Assembly: GCA_002151545.1 (NCBI GenBank)
Contig: CP021237.1
Location: 4,650,001-4,714,000, forward strand
Source: Sphingobacteriaceae bacterium GW460-11-11-14-LB5
Lineage (GTDB): Bacteria > Bacteroidota > Bacteroidia > Sphingobacteriales > Sphingobacteriaceae
Length of the DNA stretch: 64,000 nucleotides
Direction: 5' to 3'
Shown here: positions 1 through 8,916 of the stretch, in pieces
Layout of the letters: every line of letters starts with the position of its first letter
Position numbering within the stretch: the stretch's first letter is position 1
The notes under the pieces: model-generated
Database searches by the model: none
What the model was told of the DNA's origin: nothing
Seen by the model: only the letters and a program-made list of their open reading frames with translations
Made by a program: the position numbers and the translations under genes

Positions 1-685
1 GATAATTATCGGCATTCACCAGGCCTGAAACCATGGCTTCACCCAGGCCAAAACTGGCATCGATGGATAAGATTTTCCGATTTCCGGAAACCGGATTGGC
101 CGTAAATAAGATTCCTGCAGCCTGCGGAAAAACCATTTGCTGCACCACCACGGCTAACTGCACTTTATGGTGATCAAAGTCATGCTGGATGCGATAAATT
201 ATAGCCCTGTTCGTAAATAAGGATGCCCAGCACTTGCTGATGTGTTTTAGGACAGCTGTTTTTCCAATAATGTTCAGGTAGGTATCCTGCTGACCTGCAA
301 AAGATGCGGTTGGAAGGTCTTCGGCGGTAGCACTCGATCGGACAGCAAAGGCTGTATGTTGATCAAAACGGGCAAGATAATTTTCAATCTCTTCGCTTAT
401 GTCATCAGGAATGGATATGTTTTCGATAATTGCACGGATTTTTGCACTGGTTTTGCTAACCGCAGACCGATCTTCCGTTTTAAGCTGACTCAATTCATCC
501 ATTAAGCCATTTAGTTCCTTATTGTTCGACGTTATTTTTTTGTACGCTTCGGTGTTGATGCAAAAACCATCGGGCACATGGATACCCTCAATTTTAGATA
601 GCTCGCCAAGATTGGCACCCTTACCTCCAACGCTCAAAAGGTCAGCCTTGTCGATTTCCCGAAAACCAGTTACGTATGTGCTCAT
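1..685 (-). CDS. ppsA: Phosphoenolpyruvate synthase, N-terminal part (runs off the window)
   Basis: The minus strand from 685 reads MSTYVTGFREIDKADLLSVG without a stop to base 1, so the gene continues outside the window. The first 228 residues match the PEP synthase/PPDK nucleotide-binding domain. An early GGKGANLGEL segment is followed by a VRSSATAEDLPTASFAGQQDT segment typical of the ATP-grasp region, and then by ASFGLGEAMVSGLVNADNY at the edge. PEP synthase makes PEP, AMP and phosphate from pyruvate, ATP and water in gluconeogenesis. The ATG at 685 is preceded by AAGGAA at good spacing and fits the usual N-terminus. The C-terminal phosphohistidine and PEP-binding domains cannot be seen, so a standalone pyruvate, water dikinase-like protein is possible. 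Confidence 0.88.
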   Translation of the reverse strand, partial: MSTYVTGFREIDKADLLSVGGKGANLGELSKIEGIHVPDGFCINTEAYKKITSNNKELNGLMDELSQLKTEDRSAVSKTSAKIRAIIENISIPDDISEEIENYLARFDQHTAFAVRSSATAEDLPTASFAGQQDTYLNIIGKTAVLKHISKCWASLFTNRAIIYRIQHDFDHHKVQLAVVVQQMVFPQAAGILFTANPVSGNRKILSIDASFGLGEAMVSGLVNADNY

Positions 686-1138
686 ATCATTTCCTTTTTT
701 TGGTAGAAATTGTCTCTTCACCCTACAAAAAACAATTTAAACTTTGTTTATCAACGCTTTAACAGCAATTTTCACAGAGACGAAAAGTCAAAAGTATAAG
801 GTATAAAAGACGAAAACAACGTTTTTTGACTATATTTTTCCAGGCGCAATAATGGGTGAAGTATTGGCGTTATCCTTACAACAAAGGGGTAATAATTTAT
901 ATAGATTTCCTTCTGCTCCGGGGTTTTCCCTGTCAGGAAAGCCAATAAACCGGTGCTCATATGTATACAAACACGAGAGCTGAAAAGATGGATTGTGGAA
1001 GCTTATCCAGTGGAACATACGCCTTTGCCCCACCTCATGGCAGAAAATAAAAAAAGCCTGCTATCCATACGACTTGCAGGCTTTTGAAAGCATTTTGGCA
1101 GATTTATTTATATCCACTAAAATATTTAAAACTGTATT
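686..1138. other. Intergenic region, no supported gene
   Basis: About 450 bases lie between the PEP synthase start and the GH89 stop. Two overlapping minus-strand ORFs of 62 and 67 codons (772-960 and 830-1033) occupy the same DNA in different frames, have no recognisable domain and look like chance. The only clear element is the hairpin terminator at 1052-1085. The PEP synthase promoter should lie here, but no clean TAnnTTTG element is seen. Confidence 0.5.
1052..1085 (-). terminator. Hairpin terminator downstream of the GH89 gene
   Basis: AAAAGCCTGC at 1052-1061 is perfectly complementary to GCAGGCTTTT at 1076-1085, with a 14-base loop. It lies about 55 bases after the GH89 stop codon and ends in T residues on the minus strand. 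A close relative with the same stem and a similar loop occurs at 15782-15818. Confidence 0.75.
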
Positions 1139-3331
1139 TTAATCGAAATAAGGGCTGTATTTGAGCATCAGTAACTGGCTTTTCTGAAAACTATTGCCAA
1201 CAGGTGAACTGTTAAAAGCCTTGTGCTCATTTACCCATTGGTCTTCAAATTTGTATGTTTTCTGTTTAAAGGCCTTTTCATCGAATTTAGTTCCTTCTTT
1301 AACGCTGAGTAAAACATCATTCAAAAACATTTCCCATCTTTTTTTGTAGAAATCGCCGGTTAAGCCTGCCCAGCTGCGGTTGCCATAATCGTTTAACGAA
1401 CGCTGTTTGCCGCCCCAAACCGTGATCAGCATTTTAGCATCTTTTTCATAATAATCCTTTTCCCGGGCATTTTTACCTAATTTTCTGGCATCAGCTATCC
1501 ATTTTCCCAAAAGCATACTCGGTTGTGTAGCCAACAGTTCATCCAGGTCGTCAATCAGGCTTAACATCTCCGCTTTCTTTTTGGTCATTCCTACAATATC
1601 CTTTCTCTCGTAAGCAGCCGCGAAATCGTCTCTCAACGTAATGAAATGATTACCCAAAACCTGTCTGCCGATGTTAACCAGATCATAACTAAAGGATTGG
1701 TGAGCCGGATTTTGAATCGCAAGCATTTTCTGCCATATTCCAAAAAGTGTTTTGTTGTTATAGTTAAACTTTGGATTCGGAGTCCAATGTGCGGTACCCT
1801 TTAAAGTGGGTTTTGCATTTACTAAAATCCCCTGCCCCAGTTGCGAAGGCCTGTTATACACTTCTTTTATCAGCTCATTCCATGCCGCCTGATTGTTGGT
1901 ATCTACACTGCCCAATCTTCTGTTGGCCCAATTGTTCGTCCAGCTGTTTACATCTGTTTTGCCGGTGCTCCATGCTTTTTCAAAAACATAATCATACATC
2001 ACCGGATTAACATCAAAACCTTCGAGCGTTGAGCCTACTCCGGTTAAATTCGCACCCCCGTTTTTAAATGCATTTTCCATTCTGTCTTCAACGGTTTGCA
2101 AATTTCCCACCAGCATGCTGTTGCCACCAAAGTTGCCCAGGTAACACCAGATATAAGGCTGGTTAAAATACGACTCAGTGAGTTTCCATACTTCGGTACT
2201 TTCGGCATAGTAATCTAAGAGTGTCATTTTATCTTGCGGTACGGCCCTAACAAAGGCTTTGATGCGTTCGTTGTTCCATTCTTTGCGCATATAGTAAAAT
2301 ACCCAGGTCATTTGCAGCCACTCGGCCGACGGGTCTACTGATTTCATGGAGCTATAAATCACATCCGCAGCACTGGCCAGGTATTTAGGCTCCCAGCTCG
2401 GTGGGGTTACCTCGTTAAAAGGGTCAGCACCGTAAATATGGTCCGTTCCAAATGCCGCAGTCTGCTCTGCTAAAAAGGCGGTCTGTATCTGTTTAAATAA
2501 TGGATCGAACGGATCGATGAAGTGGCTGTAATATTCTTCGCTAAAACCTCCCCAGGTACCCAAATCAGTAATTTTTGCATTCGGAAACTTAGTTTTAATG
2601 GCCTGTGGAACGTGTCCGGCAAAAGCAGGTAAAATGGGTTTCATGTTTAACTCGCGTTCGCGCTTAACGATTTTCTTTTGTAAGGCGAGCTGGTCATCCA
2701 GCCATGATTTTGGCAATGGGCCATCCCAGTGGTCGATGTTCGACATCCTGTGCCAGGGCAAAAATGCTGGTCCGGTAAAATAACTGCGGATCTGCTCATC
2801 ACTTAAACCCATTTTCGACCACACTTTGTACCAGATGGCTTCCTGCCCGGTAATGGAAAGCGGCATGTTGATGCCGTTAAGGGCCATCCAGTCAATTAAA
2901 TGCTCCCAATCTTTCCATCCCCACCAGGGCATCGTATAACCGAAAGTGCAATAGTTTAAAAAGAAACGGTTTTTAACCCTTGCCTCCTGGTTAATTTTAC
3001 TTGTTAACACGGGCATTAATTTGGGAAGATCGATCTGATCATCCTTGTACCAGGAAACGGAGGTGTTGCAATAATATTTAAGGTAGTGGTTTAGGCCATA
3101 AGCCATCGAGTTGTAACTATTCCCTTTTACAATCAGCTTACCTTCTTTACTTTCCAGTTCAAAATAGTCTTTTCCTGAAGCGGTTTGGCTTTGCTCAAAT
3201 ATGATGTTTTTAGCATAAGGTTTAACAATCCTTTTTGCCAGATCTTCTATAGGTGTTGCTGCTTTTGAAAATAATGAGGGGAGAAAGAAAACAAGAAATA
3301 AGTAGGAAAAGGTTTTGATGGACTTGGTCAT
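1139..3331 (-). CDS. Alpha-N-acetylglucosaminidase, glycoside hydrolase family 89
   Basis: A 730-residue secreted enzyme expected to release terminal alpha-linked GlcNAc. After a signal peptide (residues 1-24, ending FSKA) come an N-terminal domain and a TIM-barrel with the GH89 landmarks FGYTMPWWGWKDWEHLIDWMALNGINMPLS and PAFAGHVP. The DPFNE motif holds the presumed acid/base Glu. STLEGFDVNPVMYDY holds the presumed nucleophile Glu. Length matches family members such as human NAGLU. I chose ATG 3331 because it starts directly at the signal peptide; an in-frame ATG at 3388 would add 19 residues. It is the last gene of susC-susD-GH89, 79 bases after susD. Targets could be mucin-type or heparin-like glycans; the sequence does not tell which. 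Confidence 0.93.
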   Translation of the reverse strand: MTKSIKTFSYLFLVFFLPSLFSKAATPIEDLAKRIVKPYAKNIIFEQSQTASGKDYFELESKEGKLIVKGNSYNSMAYGLNHYLKYYCNTSVSWYKDDQIDLPKLMPVLTSKINQEARVKNRFFLNYCTFGYTMPWWGWKDWEHLIDWMALNGINMPLSITGQEAIWYKVWSKMGLSDEQIRSYFTGPAFLPWHRMSNIDHWDGPLPKSWLDDQLALQKKIVKRERELNMKPILPAFAGHVPQAIKTKFPNAKITDLGTWGGFSEEYYSHFIDPFDPLFKQIQTAFLAEQTAAFGTDHIYGADPFNEVTPPSWEPKYLASAADVIYSSMKSVDPSAEWLQMTWVFYYMRKEWNNERIKAFVRAVPQDKMTLLDYYAESTEVWKLTESYFNQPYIWCYLGNFGGNSMLVGNLQTVEDRMENAFKNGGANLTGVGSTLEGFDVNPVMYDYVFEKAWSTGKTDVNSWTNNWANRRLGSVDTNNQAAWNELIKEVYNRPSQLGQGILVNAKPTLKGTAHWTPNPKFNYNNKTLFGIWQKMLAIQNPAHQSFSYDLVNIGRQVLGNHFITLRDDFAAAYERKDIVGMTKKKAEMLSLIDDLDELLATQPSMLLGKWIADARKLGKNAREKDYYEKDAKMLITVWGGKQRSLNDYGNRSWAGLTGDFYKKRWEMFLNDVLLSVKEGTKFDEKAFKQKTYKFEDQWVNEHKAFNSSPVGNSFQKSQLLMLKYSPYFD

Positions 3332-3410
3332 TTGTGTTATTGTTATTAAAATTATATTATTAAAAAAGGGGCCGCCATGAAAAAGCATACCCCTTTATAC
3401 TTTCTGTTAA

Positions 3411-5177
3411 TTATTGGAGCGTAGGGTCGAAAGTGCCTCCCCAATCTTTGTTTTGCTGTAATTTATTAGCATTTGCAATGATGTTTTGTGCTATAGGTGC
3501 AAAATAATATTTGTCAGGAACAATATTGAGTTTGTTACCGGTTTGTGGTACACTTAACGGAACATATTTGAAGTTCTCTTCTAACAATTGGTTAGCCTGG
3601 CCGAGCGACCTCGCTTTTGCCAGTGCCATTTCTGTACCATTGGCTTCTATGGCAATGGCTTCTAAGCCCGTTTTGCCTTTGTTATCTAACAAACTAAACA
3701 TACGCCATCTTCTCAAATCGTTAAACCTAAAACCTTCAAAACAAAGCTCAATATTCCTTTCGTCCATAATGGCTTTACGCATTTGCTCACGGGAGGTGGC
3801 AACTATACCGTAGTTTCCGTCTGCACCGGGTTCAATACCCGCACGGGTTCTAATTTGTTTCAATATATCCAATGCATCTGCTAAATGATTCGTTTCGTTC
3901 GCAGCTTCTGCATAGTTTAACATGACTTCTGCATAACGCATCAATACATAATCTACGCCGGATTGTAATACAGTAGCTTGCGTTAAGGTTAAATCGCAAC
4001 CTTTTAACACAAAGAATCCTGCATTTACATTATTATTGGTAGAGCGGTCTGGAGAATTTGGATTAATCCCGTTATTATCCAAAGCATTGGCAATGCCCAA
4101 TGCAGTATATTGCCGATAGCCGGCAGCCGTACCTGCAACAGGATAGGTTTTTGCATTCCAAACGATAGATTTTTCAAACCTTGGGTCTCTATTCTTCCAA
4201 TACGATTTTAGCATATCAGCATCAGATACAAAATAGGCACTGGTTGGGTCATTATAAAGTTTTCCATCTTTCATGGGGAAGGCCTTTACAAATTCGTAAG
4301 TTGGGGTTACAGCAGTGTTGCCTCTAGCTAAAGATAAGGGGCGAAGTCCGTTGTCCCAGCTTGCCGTTTTATCCGGAAACTGATTAATTACAGAAAAAAC
4401 TACTTCGGTATTACGCTCAGCAAGTGCTATCGTCGAATAGTCACTTACCAGTTTGTAACCCTGTGTTTTTAAATCATCATAAGCTTTTTTATTTACGGTA
4501 TAAGCATCGGCCCAATAGGCATTATCCCATGGATTGCCTGGGTTAAATTGTGGTGAAGCCTTATAAAGTGACATTCTTGCTTTAAAAGCCAGGGCGAAGT
4601 TACCATCAATTCTGCCCCAGCTGGCAGAACTCGGCAAATTACGTTTTGGCAGCAAGGCAATAGCCTGATCTAAATCGGCATTCATGAAATCAAAACACTC
4701 TTTGGTTGAGTTTCTAGGCACATTAAGTTCATCCTTATCTTTATCCTGTGGGATTTTGATATAAGGGACACCACCATAAGTACGGACCATTCCAAAATAA
4801 AAGTAGGCCCTGAGAAAATAGGCTTCTCCTAAAATTCTATTTTTGGTGGCATCGGGTAAAGTTCCTTTAGGTATATCCAAAATAGCTTGATTAACCAACC
4901 TAACCGGAGCGTAATTCCAGTTACCCAAACCGCCATTGGTGATGGTTACAGCATCTTGCGGAAAAGCAATACCCGATAGCTGATCGCTGTTGCGATCGGC
5001 ACTTGCATTCCAGTTGCCGAAGGCAGTAGGATAAATATTGGTTAAATAAGCATCAGCTAATAATTGATCGTTCCAAATTTGATTGGGATCATATGCCGTT
5101 AAATTGTCAACATCTAATGCTTTTTTACATGCCGAAAACAGCGTTACGGCGATGAGGAATATGAATATTTTTTTCAT
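3411..5177 (-). CDS. SusD/RagB family nutrient-binding outer-membrane lipoprotein
   Basis: A 588-residue lipoprotein. The N-terminus MKKIFIFLIAVTLFSACKK has a hydrophobic stretch and a lipobox with the acylated Cys at residue 16. The rest is a SusD fold with TPR-like helices: GEAYFLRAYFYFGMVRTYGGVPYI near residue 120, YAEVMLNYAEAANE, and the C-terminal ERNIELCFEGFRFNDLRRW motif shared by the family. It caps the SusC channel from outside and binds glycan. ATG 5177 is chosen since it begins the signal peptide; upstream in-frame starts at 5201 and 5249 would spoil it. It follows susC by 101 bases and precedes GH89, so the ligand is probably a GlcNAc-containing glycan. Confidence 0.95.
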   Translation of the reverse strand: MKKIFIFLIAVTLFSACKKALDVDNLTAYDPNQIWNDQLLADAYLTNIYPTAFGNWNASADRNSDQLSGIAFPQDAVTITNGGLGNWNYAPVRLVNQAILDIPKGTLPDATKNRILGEAYFLRAYFYFGMVRTYGGVPYIKIPQDKDKDELNVPRNSTKECFDFMNADLDQAIALLPKRNLPSSASWGRIDGNFALAFKARMSLYKASPQFNPGNPWDNAYWADAYTVNKKAYDDLKTQGYKLVSDYSTIALAERNTEVVFSVINQFPDKTASWDNGLRPLSLARGNTAVTPTYEFVKAFPMKDGKLYNDPTSAYFVSDADMLKSYWKNRDPRFEKSIVWNAKTYPVAGTAAGYRQYTALGIANALDNNGINPNSPDRSTNNNVNAGFFVLKGCDLTLTQATVLQSGVDYVLMRYAEVMLNYAEAANETNHLADALDILKQIRTRAGIEPGADGNYGIVATSREQMRKAIMDERNIELCFEGFRFNDLRRWRMFSLLDNKGKTGLEAIAIEANGTEMALAKARSLGQANQLLEENFKYVPLSVPQTGNKLNIVPDKYYFAPIAQNIIANANKLQQNKDWGGTFDPTLQ

Positions 5178-5278
5178 AAAAATTTGTTTTTTATCGGCCA
5201 TGAAGCTAGCATGAGCATCATCACTGCGCTTTTTAAGCAGTATGCCCATGCCGGTTTCATTTTTTTATAACAACCGGT

Positions 5279-8200
5279 TTAAAATTTAACATTTAAGCCC
5301 AAAGTGAAGGTTTTCATAATAGGGAAAGAATCGTAGTTGTTCTGCTCAGGGTCCTGAAATTCTTTCATAGCCGAGAAGGTTAACAGATTGGTTCCGTTGA
5401 AGAAAATCTGCGTACCAGCTAAGCCAGCTTTATTCATCCATTTTTGTGGTAAATCGTAAGCGACATTAATGTTTCTTAAGCGTAAGTAAGCACCATTAAC
5501 CATCCAAAAGCTAGAGGCGCCTGTACCAGATTCCTGCCAGTTCTGACCGACCGGCCTAGGGTATTTAGCGTTAGGGTTTTCAGCAGTCCAAACGTCGCCA
5601 GCCCATATTGGATAATAGGTACGGAAGTTACCACCATGCTGGCGCATACCACCACCCTCCTGGTTACTGATCATCCTGTCATAAGCACCTACACCCTGCA
5701 GCAATGCATCAATAGTAATGCCTTTCCAGTTGACCCTAAAACCAAAACCAAAGTTTATTCTTGGTATTGCATTGTTACTCAATACCTGAAGGTCATTGTC
5801 GTCAATTTTATTATTTGCCCCGGGTTTAAATGCATCGCCGCGTACATCTTCATAAAGAATAGCACCTAAATATGGTTTTCTGCCATATTGCAAAAATCCT
5901 TTAGCATTTAAGGCATCTAACTGTTCCTGTGTACGGATCAAATCAATTGCTTTTAAACCAATAATTCTATTGGCGGGCTGGCCGATGGCGGAGCGCCATT
6001 CGTTAACACCACCTGGTAAATAATCAGCACTTTGATCCAATACATCCCAACGGTCTTTGGCATAACCCAAATTACCGAACAATGAATAATTTATCTGGCC
6101 AATTTTATCTTGCCACTCCAGGTTAAAATCTAGTCCTCTGAAGCTTCTGGCGGCATAATTTTCTGGCGCTATCGTTGCTCCATAAGATGCCGGCACGATA
6201 ATATCCCGTGGTCCGAGGATATCTTTCATGTTATTCAAAAAGGCATCAACAGAACCGGTTAGTTTATTTTTTAACAATCCAAAATCCAAACCGATGTTGT
6301 AGTTATAAATGGTTGCCCAGGTTTGGTTAGGGGTAGGTGTGCTACCTGGTGCAACACCACGGAAAAGCGTATTGCCAAAAATATATGAGTTCCCGTTTCC
6401 GTAGGTTTGTTCAAATCCGAAAGCGCCAATAGTATTATTACTCGTATTTACCAGATTCCCTGTTGTACCATATGAGGCACGCAGTTTTAAATCACTCAAC
6501 CATTTAGCGTTATCCTTAATAAAGCCTTCTTGTGATATTCTCCATCCTGCAGAAACTGACGGGAAGAAACCCCATCTTTTGGTCTCAGCAACTAAGGGTG
6601 TTCCATCATATCTGAATGAAAAATCAACAAGGTATTTTTCGTCAAAATTATAACCCAATTTACCAACCCATGCAATATTCGAAATCCATGAATTAAATGC
6701 ATTTCCTCCGTTAACACCAATGGCTTCTGTAGCATTACCCGTTCTGTTACCCGCTGATGCAGAGTAGGCAAACATCTGATCTATACTGGCTGTAGGCGCA
6801 AAACCCGTAGTGGTGATATAGGTCGTTTTAAACTCCGACTGTTCGAATATCGCTTGTGCCGTTACTTTATGTTTATCAAAAGTTCTATCGTAGTTTAAGA
6901 AACCATTAACCTGGTACCTCCAGGCATTATTCATCTCATAACCTAAGCTTGGCTGGGCTTGCCCGAAAGTGTAGGTATTTGTTTTTGCAGGATCTGGTGC
7001 TGCAGGAATGAACCGGTTACCCGATGGATCTTTAGGAGAATAAACATAATTTTTCTGATAAGTGATAAACGTTTTACGCATGTAATCCACCGCTTCATAA
7101 TTTCCTGCGATTTTAGCAGAAAGACCTTTGGTAATGGCGTCTAACTTAACGTTAAAGGTTAAAATAGGATTAAATTGCCTGTTTTTTGTATCAACATACC
7201 GATCGCCATTAACCTGATCGATTACGCTCCAGGCTTGAAAACTGCCCAATGGGGTTTGTACCGGAAAAGCTGTAACCTGATTAGCCGGAGTGCCATCAGC
7301 CTCAGTATAAAAAGGATATAATTTAGTCCAGTTGAAGGTTACACGATAAAAATCGCCCACGTTAAAATCATCAGCAGAATCGCCCTGCCAAAAAAAACGG
7401 TGGTTATTTTGCTGAGATGCCGATAAATTTAAATTCATAGAAATGGCATTGCTCAATTGTGCCGTAATGTCCGATCGCAGGTTGAATTTACCAAAATCTA
7501 CATTTTTGTAAGTACCCTGCTCATCGGTATAACCTGCCATGGCATAATAGGTAATTCTTTCGCTACCGCCATTCACACTAAGGAGGTACTTTTGTGAATT
7601 TGGATTGCGCCAAACCCAATCGTTTACATTGTAAACCTTATCATTAAAATAATCGAATTCTCTCTGGTTATTGGGTTGCACATAGGGCGTGGTTCTGGCA
7701 CCTTGCTCCCATTCAAATCTCGTTACCCTGTTTTGATAGGTGAGCTCATCGGCGGCGGTGGTAATATCGCCCAAGGGCGTTTTAGTCGTGGTGGCTAAGG
7801 TATTTGATGCCTGAAAGTTAAACTGTGCTTTTTGTACCTTACCGGTTTTGGTTGTCACAACGATTACCCCATTACCTGCCTGTGCACCGTAAACAGATGC
7901 CGAAGCTGCATCTTTTAAAACGCTCATTTGGTCAACTTCATTTGGATCCAGTGCATCGAAAGAGGCTTTGTTTTTAATCACACCATTAATCACATACAAA
8001 GGTTCTCTAAAACTTCCCCTTACACGTATGGTTGAGGTAGCACCAGCAAGCCCAGAGCTATTGGTAACAGTAATACCAGGTGCCCTGCCCGCTAAGGCAT
8101 TAGATAAGTTAGAAACCGGAATAGAACCAATTTTGTCCATTTTAATAGAGGAGACAGAACCCGTAATATTGCCTTTCTTCTGCGTTCCATAACCCACCAC

Positions 8201-8659
8201 CACAACCTCTTCAAGGTTAGATTGAGGTATCATTTTGATCGTCATACCTGATGACGCTTTTACTTCAAGCGGCTTGTATCCTACATAAGAAACAATAATA
8301 ACGGCACCATCTTCAATGTTTTTGAGCTGAAATACGCCATTGGCATCAGCCTGGGTAACAATTTTTGTTCCTTTAACGCTTACTGTTGCTGCAGGAATGG
8401 GCTGTCCATTTTCATCAACTATTTTTCCACTAACATCAAGATACCTGCTCCCTGGAAATGAGTATCCGGTTGACAAATGAGTATTTCCGACGTTTGCATC
8501 ACTATCCGAAACTTCGAATAGTACGTTTTTTGCATTGGATTGAAATGCAAGCATTGCGAAAGCAAGTGCCAAAATCAACTTTCGATTTTGAGATCGCTTT
8601 TTAATCGATAACCACTCCACACCATTGCGTGGAGCATTCTGTTGTTTAATTAAAGACAT
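5279..8659 (-). CDS. SusC/RagA family TonB-dependent outer-membrane transporter
   Basis: A 1126-residue receptor and the first gene of the PUL operon. Order: a signal sequence whose hydrophobic core LILALAFAMLAFQSNA follows a 27-residue basic n-region; a carboxypeptidase-regulatory-like domain (DVSGKIVDENGQPIPAATVSVKGT); a TonB-box-like stretch just before the SusC signature NLEEVVVVGYGTQKKG; a plug domain (IRVRGSFREPLYVINGV, LKDAASASVYGAQAGNGVIVVTTKTGK); and a 22-strand barrel ending in NVKF. It imports oligosaccharides delivered by SusD, using TonB energy. ATG 8659 (MSLIKQQ) was preferred to the ATG at 8806, which would add 49 non-signal residues. Nothing suggests a sigma/anti-sigma (FecR-type) N-terminal extension, so another regulator must act. 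Confidence 0.95.
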   Translation of the reverse strand: MSLIKQQNAPRNGVEWLSIKKRSQNRKLILALAFAMLAFQSNAKNVLFEVSDSDANVGNTHLSTGYSFPGSRYLDVSGKIVDENGQPIPAATVSVKGTKIVTQADANGVFQLKNIEDGAVIIVSYVGYKPLEVKASSGMTIKMIPQSNLEEVVVVGYGTQKKGNITGSVSSIKMDKIGSIPVSNLSNALAGRAPGITVTNSSGLAGATSTIRVRGSFREPLYVINGVIKNKASFDALDPNEVDQMSVLKDAASASVYGAQAGNGVIVVTTKTGKVQKAQFNFQASNTLATTTKTPLGDITTAADELTYQNRVTRFEWEQGARTTPYVQPNNQREFDYFNDKVYNVNDWVWRNPNSQKYLLSVNGGSERITYYAMAGYTDEQGTYKNVDFGKFNLRSDITAQLSNAISMNLNLSASQQNNHRFFWQGDSADDFNVGDFYRVTFNWTKLYPFYTEADGTPANQVTAFPVQTPLGSFQAWSVIDQVNGDRYVDTKNRQFNPILTFNVKLDAITKGLSAKIAGNYEAVDYMRKTFITYQKNYVYSPKDPSGNRFIPAAPDPAKTNTYTFGQAQPSLGYEMNNAWRYQVNGFLNYDRTFDKHKVTAQAIFEQSEFKTTYITTTGFAPTASIDQMFAYSASAGNRTGNATEAIGVNGGNAFNSWISNIAWVGKLGYNFDEKYLVDFSFRYDGTPLVAETKRWGFFPSVSAGWRISQEGFIKDNAKWLSDLKLRASYGTTGNLVNTSNNTIGAFGFEQTYGNGNSYIFGNTLFRGVAPGSTPTPNQTWATIYNYNIGLDFGLLKNKLTGSVDAFLNNMKDILGPRDIIVPASYGATIAPENYAARSFRGLDFNLEWQDKIGQINYSLFGNLGYAKDRWDVLDQSADYLPGGVNEWRSAIGQPANRIIGLKAIDLIRTQEQLDALNAKGFLQYGRKPYLGAILYEDVRGDAFKPGANNKIDDNDLQVLSNNAIPRINFGFGFRVNWKGITIDALLQGVGAYDRMISNQEGGGMRQHGGNFRTYYPIWAGDVWTAENPNAKYPRPVGQNWQESGTGASSFWMVNGAYLRLRNINVAYDLPQKWMNKAGLAGTQIFFNGTNLLTFSAMKEFQDPEQNNYDSFPIMKTFTLGLNVKF

Positions 8660-8789
8660 AATTTTGTTGGTTGTATTGGTTGCTTTGTTTTTAAACGATT
8701 TCAGGGATGATGATTTAAAATTTTGTAGTTGTTTTAGTGCTAATAATGAATACAAATTCCCACTTGTATTTAATTCGATTATGTTATGT

Positions 8790-8806
8790 TTGCGACGTGA
8801 TCGCAA
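8790..8806. promoter_or_regulatory. Inverted repeat between divergent susC and the membrane HTH-like gene
   Basis: TTGCGA at 8790-8795 and TCGCAA at 8801-8806 form a perfect 6-bp dyad with a 5-base spacer. It sits in the 257-base divergent region between susC (start 8659) and the gene at 8917. Position and symmetry suit an operator, but the site is short and no second copy was found. Confidence 0.35.
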
Positions 8807-8831
8807 GGGTTTAGTAAAACTATTGGAAATA

Positions 8832-8839
8832 TAATTTTG
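8832..8839 (+). promoter_or_regulatory. Candidate -7 element for the gene at 8917
   Basis: TAATTTTG fits the Bacteroidota -7 consensus TAnnTTTG. A weak -33 match (TTTA at 8810-8813) lies 18 bases upstream, beside the 8790-8806 dyad. The start codon is about 77 bases downstream. Confidence 0.35.
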
Positions 8840-8916
8840 TAGTTAATGATTAAGGCTACAAAGTTTTTGAATTGTTTTGTATGTTTAACTATTTGATTTA
8901 TAGCTGATTATTTTTT

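Noticed and set aside
772..1033. Two overlapping minus-strand ORFs of 62 and 67 codons
   Set aside because: They share DNA in different frames, have no domain and no ribosome-binding context.
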